DNA from: SAR92 clade bacterium H921
GTDB lineage: Bacteria > Pseudomonadota > Gammaproteobacteria > Pseudomonadales > Porticoccaceae
Direction: 5' to 3'
NCBI GenBank assembly: GCA_025153755.1
Contig: JAOALD010000003.1
Span: forward strand, 372,001-436,000
Length of the DNA: 64,000 nucleotides
Positions 57,864 to 64,000 of the stretch are shown here, one piece after another. The translations under genes were made by a program, and so were the position numbers. How positions within the stretch are numbered: position 1 is the first letter of the stretch; each line of letters opens with the position of its first letter. Under the pieces are notes generated by a model, which did no database searches, had not been told where the DNA came from, and was given only the letters and a program-made list of their open reading frames with translations.

Positions 57864-59090
57864 TTAAGACTGCGACTCTCTGTTGAGTGAGCGCATGGTC
57901 ATTTTGGCTAGCTGGGACATGTGCACTTCATCTGGGCCATCAGCTATACGACAGAATCTACTGGTCGTCCAAATAAGAGCCAATGGTGTATCTTGGCAAA
58001 CACCCATGCCGCCAAATATTTGCATAGCGCGGCTGGCTACGTCTTCACACATTTTAGGCGCGACTATTTTAAGCATAGAGATATCTTCTCGAGCGGCATC
58101 GACGCCGTATTTGTCCATCTTTTCAGCGGCGGCCAATACCAGCAAACGGCACTGCTCAATGTCGCAGCGACTGCGCGCAATCTCATGCTGTACGCTAGTT
58201 TTTTTGCTCAGGGCCTCACCAAAGGCGACACGCTGCTGGGCTCGCTGACACATGAGTTCCAGGCTGCGCTGAGCCATGCCGACAAACATCATGGCATATT
58301 GGAAACGGCCTGGCCCTAAACGGCCCTGGGCGATTTCAAAACCACGACCTTCGCCGAGGATTAAATTACTGGCGGGAACCCGTGCATCTTTAAAGATCAT
58401 ATCCCCTTCACCACCGGGAGAATGATACTCGCCAAATACTTTTAATGGGCGCGACATCACTACACCTTTGGTATCGGTAGGAACTAATATGGTGGAGTGT
58501 TGCTGGTGGCGCGGTGCATCTGGATTTGACTTGCCCATGACAAGCATCACTTTACAGGTGGGGCCAATAACATTAGTGGTCCACCATTTACGGCCATTAA
58601 GTACGTATTCGTCGCCATCGCGCTCAATTTTTAGTTCCATATTGGTCGCGTCAGATGAGGCGACATCGGGCTCAGTCATGGCATAGGCCGAACGAATATC
58701 TCCCGCCAATAACGGCAGCAACCACTGCTCTTGTTGCTCTGGAGTACCGTATTTGGCTAGCACTTCCATATTCCCGCGGTCGGGAGCATTGCAGTTAAAT
58801 ATCTGCTGAGACCAGGCCGAGCGAGACATGGTTTCAAACAGCGGAGCGATCTCTAGGTTGGTTAGGCCAGGGCTCCAAGGTTTGTACTCTTCGGGTAGGA
58901 AAAGGTTCCAAAGACCTTGCTTTTTTGCTTCGTCTTTTAAGCCCTGATACCAGTCTGGGTATTGCCACAGATTATTCTGATCATTTGTGAACTCCTCGTA
59001 ATCCCGCTCTCGCGGATAGATATGCTCTTCCATGAACGCAGTTAGACGATTATTAAGGTCCTCTGCTCTGGCTGTTAATTCGAAACCCAT
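57864..59090 (-). CDS. Acyl-CoA dehydrogenase, ACAD10/11-like
   Basis: Flavoenzyme of 408 aa in the cytosol. GLWNLFLPEE, GNMEVLAKYGTPEQQEQWL, CMTE-like YAMTEPDVASSDATNMELKI, and the C-terminal RIADGPDEVHMSQLAK are distinctive of the ACAD10/11 subfamily. In mammals that enzyme is fused to an APH-type kinase and works on 4-hydroxy-acid derivatives; a stand-alone APH protein is encoded at 40751-41785. GGGAGAA precedes the ATG. It lies between SDR and crotonase genes on the same strand. Confidence 0.94.
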   Translation of the reverse strand: MGFELTARAEDLNNRLTAFMEEHIYPRERDYEEFTNDQNNLWQYPDWYQGLKDEAKKQGLWNLFLPEEYKPWSPGLTNLEIAPLFETMSRSAWSQQIFNCNAPDRGNMEVLAKYGTPEQQEQWLLPLLAGDIRSAYAMTEPDVASSDATNMELKIERDGDEYVLNGRKWWTTNVIGPTCKVMLVMGKSNPDAPRHQQHSTILVPTDTKGVVMSRPLKVFGEYHSPGGEGDMIFKDARVPASNLILGEGRGFEIAQGRLGPGRFQYAMMFVGMAQRSLELMCQRAQQRVAFGEALSKKTSVQHEIARSRCDIEQCRLLVLAAAEKMDKYGVDAAREDISMLKIVAPKMCEDVASRAMQIFGGMGVCQDTPLALIWTTSRFCRIADGPDEVHMSQLAKMTMRSLNRESQS

Positions 59091-59117
59091 TATATTCTCC
59101 CGTAAATTAATTTGTTG

Positions 59118-59894
59118 TTAGAGACCACCGGTGATTTTGCGCATTAGTTTATTCATTCCACCAATCCAGCGATCATAATTGTTCGTTTTGTTTTGCATAA
59201 ATTCCCTCACAATAGGGTGAGGAAGTATTAAAAAACTCTCTTCGCGCAACCCCTCAACCACCGTATCTGCAAGTTCCTCTGGCTCGATCATGCCGTTGTT
59301 TGCGGCGGCGGCGACGGCGTCATTATCAACAGCAGTCATGGCTGTCCGCACAGCCTGAGGGCACAGCATCGAGACGCCAATACCTTCATGCTTGTGATGG
59401 ATTGCCAGCCATTCGCCAAAGCCTATGGCGGCATGTTTAGTTACACCATAGGCGGCGCCACCGATTTGATTGAGCAGCCCGGCTGCAGATGAAGTGTTAA
59501 GAAAATAGCCGCTACCTCGCTCCACCATTCTCGGCACGAGGTGCCGGGCAGCGTAGACATGAGACATTACATTGATATCCCAAATAGACTGCCACTCGGC
59601 ATTGGGAGAATGGATACTCTCACCTAAACCAACACCGGCATTACAGCAAAACAGGTCTATAGGGCCTATCTCGCTTTCTGTATCTTCGATGATACGCGCT
59701 GTGTCCTCTTCTTTGGCAACATCTGCCATCATGGCAACACCACCAATCATGGCAGCAGTCTCTCGAGCGTTGGCGAGATTGATATCCGCGCAGACGATTT
59801 GTTTGGCGCCTTCGGTGTGAAAGCGGACTGCTAGTGCTCGGCCTATACCACTGCCCGCTCCGGTAATTACGACTATTTTATTTTGCAGTTCCAT
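59118..59894 (-). CDS. Short-chain dehydrogenase/reductase
   Basis: NAD(P)-dependent oxidoreductase of 258 aa. The Rossmann motif is TGAGSGIGRAL (about 11-21), NAG is in FCCNAGVGLG, catalytic Ser is in NTSSAAG, and the YxxxK motif is AYGVTKHA. At ADINLANARE the acidic residue after beta-2 hints at NAD preference. It may oxidise a hydroxyl produced or handled by its operon partners. Substrate not determinable. Confidence 0.92.
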   Translation of the reverse strand: MELQNKIVVITGAGSGIGRALAVRFHTEGAKQIVCADINLANARETAAMIGGVAMMADVAKEEDTARIIEDTESEIGPIDLFCCNAGVGLGESIHSPNAEWQSIWDINVMSHVYAARHLVPRMVERGSGYFLNTSSAAGLLNQIGGAAYGVTKHAAIGFGEWLAIHHKHEGIGVSMLCPQAVRTAMTAVDNDAVAAAANNGMIEPEELADTVVEGLREESFLILPHPIVREFMQNKTNNYDRWIGGMNKLMRKITGGL

Positions 59895-59964
59895 ACTCTT
59901 CTCTCTCGAGCTATTAATGTGAGTTTTTCAACTTACACTGTTGTCTTCGTTCTCTGACCTCGGT

Positions 59965-61074
59965 TCAAATTAGCTGGCCCAGATGTTCTTTACGAAATGG
60001 CTTTAGACTCTGCATACGTTTGGCTTCAACCAGATTAACCCAGTCTGGGTTTGCAATCATCGCTCTGCCTACGGCCACTAGATCAAACTCATCCTGCTCC
60101 AGTCGCGCCAATAAGGTGTCTATGCTGGCGGGTTCAGCTTCTCTAAAATGCTCTTCGCCCGGCTTGGGAGTAAATTCTGCATCCAGACCTACGCTACCAA
60201 CGGTAATCGCTGGCTTGCCCGTAATCTGCTTGGTCCAACCGGCTAAATTTAATTCACTTCCTTCAAATTCTGGCTCCCAAAAACGCCTCTGGGAGCAGTG
60301 AAAGATATCTACCCCAGCGTCAGAAAGAGGCATAAGAAAGCGAGTTAGCTCCTCCGGTGTAACGGCTAAACGCGCAGTGTAGTCTTGTTGCTTCCATTGG
60401 GACCAACGAAGAATAATCGGATAATCTGGACCTACTGCTGCGCGCACTGCGCTAATAACTTCCACAGCAAAACGACTACGGTTTTCTATGCTACCCGCAT
60501 AATGGTCTTCCCGCTGATTGGTGCCCTCCCAGAAAAACTGATCAATTAAGTAACCGTGGGCGCCGTGTAGCTCAACCGCATCAAAACCGATAGTTTTAGC
60601 ATCGGCCGCCGCCTGAGCAAAAGCGGCAACGACATCATCTATATCTTGCTGAGTCATAATCTGGCGATTAACCTTACCAGGCACATTCATTCCCGAGGGC
60701 CCATAGCCTGGAACGTCACCTTCGGGAGGGGTGCCAGCTTTGCGCACCGCGCCCACATGCCAGAGCTGAGGGGCTATTTTGCCCCCTGCTGCATGCACAG
60801 CTTTGACCACTTTTCCCCAGCCGGCCAATCGCTCCTGACCATAAAAATAGGGTACGCCGGGATAGCCACTAGCACCCTCGTGGTCGATGCAGGTGCCTTC
60901 GGTGATCACCAGTCCCACGCCTCCTTCGGCGCGACGACGATAGTAGTCCACTACATTATCGCCGGGAATATTGTCATTGGGTGAAAAATTGCGAGTCATA
61001 GGTGCCATCACAAGGCGATTCTTTAGATGCAAAGTACCCAGTTTGAATGGTTTAAATAAGGGGTTAACAGTCAT
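59965..61074 (-). CDS. NADH:flavin oxidoreductase, Old Yellow Enzyme family
   Basis: FMN-dependent ene-reductase of 369 aa. NRLVMAPMTRNFSPNDN at the start, VELHGAHGYLIDQFFWEGTNQR, and the phosphate-binding AVGRAMIANPDWV near the C-terminus are typical. The His-x-x-His pair in HGAHGYL is a variant of the HxxN active site. Members reduce activated C=C bonds in cyclic enones or unsaturated acyl derivatives. AAGGAAG precedes the ATG. It is 17 bases after the unknown membrane-protein gene. Confidence 0.93.
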   Translation of the reverse strand: MTVNPLFKPFKLGTLHLKNRLVMAPMTRNFSPNDNIPGDNVVDYYRRRAEGGVGLVITEGTCIDHEGASGYPGVPYFYGQERLAGWGKVVKAVHAAGGKIAPQLWHVGAVRKAGTPPEGDVPGYGPSGMNVPGKVNRQIMTQQDIDDVVAAFAQAAADAKTIGFDAVELHGAHGYLIDQFFWEGTNQREDHYAGSIENRSRFAVEVISAVRAAVGPDYPIILRWSQWKQQDYTARLAVTPEELTRFLMPLSDAGVDIFHCSQRRFWEPEFEGSELNLAGWTKQITGKPAITVGSVGLDAEFTPKPGEEHFREAEPASIDTLLARLEQDEFDLVAVGRAMIANPDWVNLVEAKRMQSLKPFRKEHLGQLI

Positions 61075-61091
61075 AGGATCTTCCTTGTTAA

Positions 61092-61682
61092 TTAAACGAC
61101 TAAAATCTGTACAAGGGCCGCAATCAAGGCCAAGCCCAGAGCGACAAGCACTCTCGGCGACCCCATTAACAGGCTTGTACTGGCGGGAAATGCCAATGTC
61201 TTTTCCAATGCCGCCAACTTATCAGCATGGTGATCACTGCCAAAGGTGACCATTAATGTTTCCGCACAGTCACGACGACTTCGGTATCTGACGATCGCCG
61301 ACATCGTCCAATTGTCGGCCTGATCACAGCTCACATTTTCAATATTTTTCGCTCGGGCATTGGCTATAAAAAAAGGATGTCCAGCACGCTTAAACATCCC
61401 TGCCATAAACGTTTTACTGTAACTTTGCAAAAGCTTTCTCGACTCCCGTTTGGGTGACTTTAATTGCAAAAGATTAATCATAAACCATTCTCGGCCATCG
61501 TCATTGGCCAAGAAGTGATGTAGGTTTTCTAACTTATCTATAGGTAATCCGGCAGCCTCGAAGCGCTCCATATACTCCGCGACTTCTGATTGGGAAAGCT
61601 TGCCTTGTAAGCCGACATACCATGCCCAAAACATAGCATAAAGTAATGCCGCTATCGTCCAAATACTTATAATTGAGATCAT
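61092..61682 (-). CDS. Unrecognised membrane-anchored protein
   Basis: I do not recognise this 196-residue protein. It has an N-terminal hydrophobic helix (IWTIAALLYAMFWAWYVGL), a soluble middle with GREWFMINLLQL and a conserved-looking RAGHPF, a segment DNWTMSAIVRYRSRRD that resembles ferredoxin-like dimeric barrels, and a C-terminal helix (VLVALGLALIAALVQILVV). The middle may therefore be a membrane-tethered alpha-beta barrel (inference). It heads the OYE-SDR-ACAD-crotonase operon with operator 4 upstream, and a broken paralogue lies at 45087-45377. Confidence 0.8.
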   Translation of the reverse strand: MISIISIWTIAALLYAMFWAWYVGLQGKLSQSEVAEYMERFEAAGLPIDKLENLHHFLANDDGREWFMINLLQLKSPKRESRKLLQSYSKTFMAGMFKRAGHPFFIANARAKNIENVSCDQADNWTMSAIVRYRSRRDCAETLMVTFGSDHHADKLAALEKTLAFPASTSLLMGSPRVLVALGLALIAALVQILVV

Positions 61683-61740
61683 AACTAGCCTCGTATTATT
61701 TATACCGTTACAGCTTGCTTCTTGTTAACACGCTATATAT

Positions 61741-61757
61741 TGGCACATATTATGCCT
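61741..61757. promoter_or_regulatory. Proposed TetR-type operator 4 (upstream of the five-gene catabolic operon)
   Basis: TGGCACA-TAT-TATGCCT, 58 bases upstream of the ATG at 61682. It fits the shared pattern except for the last base. Confidence 0.55.
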
Positions 61758-62474
61758 ATATTTAACTCTTAATTCGACCTATATCTTCGAACTATGCCTG
61801 CCATTGATTACTTTTTCAGAATAAAGCGCGGATACCCAGTCACATCCAACGCAGTACGACTATTGACTCCAGTAAACAAGACTACGAGGCTATCGGTAAA
61901 ATATTGAATTCTCGCAACTAAACTAGTTATGGGGAACAATTGGTCAGCGAAATTACAGCACCACTATCCATACTCTGAGCCTGAACTAAACGCCTACCAA
62001 CACTTAATAATTCCATGAACTTTTCGTCCCACAAGGTTTAAAAATGTCGGTAATGGTAGAGACTATTTGCCTGTAATAAAAATAGCGCGCTAGGTTTTAG
62101 TGGCTCCCTTACAGCTAACACCGGTTAGATGGCGCAACTTTGGATTGCAAGAGAGGTTGAGTTAACAACCGCGTTATTATTGGAACTACCCAACCCTACA
62201 AAAGCGGCTCACTTTTTAAATCGCGAGTGTTGTGAGGGTCCTTCATCATAGATCTTTTAAGTCCAACTAGTTTTCTAGTCCGCCGAGCTCGCCATTTAAG
62301 TCGCATTTGAAACATGTGCAGATGGGCCTACCATGGAACGGCGAGTTAGTTGCGATTATTGATATTTTGACGGCAGCCATTCTACTTATGACCGACTGGA
62401 CTCAGTTTGCCGAATTGTAGCCTCCAAAACCCATATAACTCCGATATACTCAGTTTGCAGCAAAAATAGTATAA
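61758..62474. other. Long intergenic region
   Basis: About 720 bases between divergent operons with frequent stops in all frames. A 40-codon plus-strand frame (62129-62251) has no recognised family or good ribosome site. CTCAGTTTGC occurs twice (about 62401 and 62450). I see no RNA gene or mobile element; it may be a decayed gene. Confidence 0.35.
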
Positions 62475-62491
62475 TGACATAGGTAATGCCA
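62475..62491. promoter_or_regulatory. Proposed TetR-type operator 5 (acyl-CoA synthetase gene)
   Basis: TGACATA-GGT-AATGCCA, followed one base later by a perfect TATAAT (62493-62498), so the palindrome occupies the spacer of the core promoter. The acyl-CoA synthetase ATG is 53 bases downstream. Repression by occlusion is the natural reading. Confidence 0.62.
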
Positions 62492-62544
62492 CTATAATGG
62501 CGGAGTAGTGACTGACAAATAATCGTTTAATTTAGGGATAAGTT

Positions 62545-64000
62545 ATGAGTAAAATTATCGAATTCTTCCGCGTAGTCTGGGACTTTCTCAGAGCCGCGCC
62601 TGTGTTGATACTTTTTAAGCCCCCGCTAGATGAAGCCAAAACTTCGTTGGGATTGATGTTTCAGACTACCGCCGCCAAGTTTCCACAGAAATCAGCTGTT
62701 ATCTGTGAGGGCAAGGAGCTCAATTGGTCGCAGTTTAATGCCTTAACCAATCAGTTTGCTCACAGCCTCAAGCAGCAGGGTGTTTCTCGGGGCGACTGTG
62801 TGGCCGTATTGATTGAGAACCGCATTGAATTACTGTGTAGTGTGTTTGCGTTAGCCAAAATTGGAGCCACCGCGGGCATGATCAATACCGGCCTTACCGA
62901 CCGTCCACTGGCTCATTGTATTAGTAAAATAAATTCGAAAAAATGCCTTGTAGGTCAGGAGTTACTATCTTCAGTTACCGATGTCAAAAGCGGGCTTGAC
63001 CTCAAAGATAAGGATTATCTGTGGGTAAGGGATCTTCAGACGCAACAGGTAGCACCGAGCTGGGCTACTGACTTTAGCGCTACCTTAGCTGAGATGCCTA
63101 CTGACAATCTTCCCGAGACCGATGATATTGCCGCAGGTGAAATCGCTCTATACATCTTTACCTCTGGAACCACGGGCCTGCCAAAACCAGCTATTGTCTA
63201 TCATCGTAAGATTATGTCTGCGGCCAAGCCTTACTCTAAGGCGGGTTTCCATGCCAAATCCTCAGACCGTATGTATATCTGTCTGCCCCTTTATCATGCT
63301 ACAGGGTTTTTATTAGGCATTGGCAGCTGCCTCTACTCTGGCGCCTCCATGTTCATACGTCGGCGCTTTTCAGCCACTCAGTTTTGGCCAGAGGTACAGG
63401 AACATCAAACAACATTATTTATCTATGTGGGCGAACTATGTCGCTATCTAGCCATGGCCCCAGCTTGCCCAGAGGAGAAAAATAACCCTCTTAAAACTAT
63501 GCTTGGTAATGGTCTGCGCCCGGATGTTTGGAATATATTCCGCAATCGCTTTGGGGTTAAACGCATTACGGAAATTTATGGCTCCAGTGAGGGCAATGTC
63601 ACCTTGCTGAATATTCTTAATAAAGACTCAACTATTGGCACTGGCTCTGTAGTGGTGATGCTGGTGAAATATGATATTGACAGTGATGAAATTGTGCTGG
63701 ATGAAAATGGAAAAGTGATCGAAGTGGAGCCTGGCGAAGCCGGCCTGATGCTGGGCCTAATTGATGATCGCTTTAAGTTCGATGGCTATAAAAGTGCTGA
63801 GGCAACCAATGACAAAATATTGACTGATCTGCGTGAACCTGGGGACCGCTGGTTTAATACCGGTGACCTGATTCGCGTTGTCGATGTAGGTTTTGCGATG
63901 GGATTGCCCCATTACCAGTTTGTTGATCGAGTAGGTGATACCTTCCGCTGGCGAGCAGAAAATGTATCAACTAACGAGGTAGGCGAGATTCTTAATGCCT
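62545..64000 (+). CDS. FATP-like acyl-CoA synthetase (cut by window edge)
   Basis: AMP-forming ligase that activates carboxylic acids as CoA thioesters. From the ATG at 62545, 485 codons are open to the edge. The AMP-binding P-loop is FTSGTTGLPKP (about 205-215), YGSSEGN is the A5 motif, and GDRWFNTGDL with FVDRVGDTFRWRAENVST matches very-long-chain acyl-CoA synthetase/FATP proteins. An N-terminal hydrophobic stretch (VVWDFLRAAPVLILF) suggests membrane association. It is the likely entry step of the pathway encoded next to it. Confidence 0.93.
   Translation, partial: MSKIIEFFRVVWDFLRAAPVLILFKPPLDEAKTSLGLMFQTTAAKFPQKSAVICEGKELNWSQFNALTNQFAHSLKQQGVSRGDCVAVLIENRIELLCSVFALAKIGATAGMINTGLTDRPLAHCISKINSKKCLVGQELLSSVTDVKSGLDLKDKDYLWVRDLQTQQVAPSWATDFSATLAEMPTDNLPETDDIAAGEIALYIFTSGTTGLPKPAIVYHRKIMSAAKPYSKAGFHAKSSDRMYICLPLYHATGFLLGIGSCLYSGASMFIRRRFSATQFWPEVQEHQTTLFIYVGELCRYLAMAPACPEEKNNPLKTMLGNGLRPDVWNIFRNRFGVKRITEIYGSSEGNVTLLNILNKDSTIGTGSVVVMLVKYDIDSDEIVLDENGKVIEVEPGEAGLMLGLIDDRFKFDGYKSAEATNDKILTDLREPGDRWFNTGDLIRVVDVGFAMGLPHYQFVDRVGDTFRWRAENVSTNEVGEILNA

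Noticed and set aside
62129-62251. 40-codon plus-strand frame in the long gap
   Set aside because: Too short, no Shine-Dalgarno sequence and no recognisable family.

Overview
The window looks like chromosome of a marine-type gammaproteobacterium (a Cellvibrionales/SAR92/Porticoccaceae-like lineage is my inference). The evidence is the classical gammaproteobacterial gene order ffs-dnaX, accD-folC-dedD-cvpA-purF-metZ, truA-trpF, leuCDB-asd-fimV and gpsA-DUF4389-sixA, a moderate GC content, and many fatty-acid-type catabolic genes. I see no rRNA, tRNA, CRISPR array, insertion sequence or phage gene. Both ends are cut inside genes: dnaX on the left and a FATP-like acyl-CoA synthetase on the right.

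Layout. 1-1.1 kb: dnaX and the 4.5S SRP RNA, on the minus strand. 1.3-6.4 kb: a complete oligo/dipeptide ABC importer operon on the plus strand (lipoprotein, two permeases, fused double ATPase). 6.4-6.9 kb: a non-coding or decayed gap. 6.9-21.9 kb: a long minus-strand housekeeping block (msrA, metZ, purF, cvpA, dedD, folC, accD, trpF, truA, fimV, asd, leuBDC), ending at a divergent LysR regulator with a perfect 8+8 bp operator-like palindrome in the gap. 22.9-28.9 kb: aroC, prmB, folE, small membrane proteins, a hydrolase, sixA and gpsA. 29-35 kb: htpG with a good sigma-32 promoter, two hotdog thioesterases with a SulP transporter, and an RhlE-like helicase. 35.3-39.7 kb: cysC-sat-DHH-VOC operon divergent from a LysR regulator.

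39.7-64 kb is an accessory catabolic region and the most interesting part. It holds a beta-oxidation operon (FadJ-like bifunctional enzyme, two NMO/FabK-fold flavoproteins, an APH/LvaA-like kinase); a sulfatase operon with a tandem DsbA/kappa-GST-like protein, an ABM monooxygenase and a GST-like protein; a second GST-like gene divergent from a metallo-beta-lactamase-fold hydrolase and a TetR regulator; an isomerase plus a quinohaemoprotein (PQQ and haem c) alcohol dehydrogenase; a five-gene operon (unknown membrane protein, OYE-type oxidoreductase, SDR, ACAD10/11-like acyl-CoA dehydrogenase, crotonase); and an acyl-CoA synthetase. A shared 17-bp palindrome of the form TGRCAYA-N3-WMYGYCA lies in the promoter regions of at least five of these units, including the tetR gene itself. 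I infer one TetR-controlled regulon spanning about 18 kb. The kinase and the ACAD10/11-like dehydrogenase correspond to the two halves of mammalian ACAD10/11, which suggests catabolism through 4-hydroxyacyl-CoA intermediates of a hydrophobic, possibly sulfated or cyclic, substrate. The substrate is not known from the sequence. A broken paralogue (45.1-45.4 kb) of the unknown membrane protein at 61.1-61.7 kb sits beside one of the operators.
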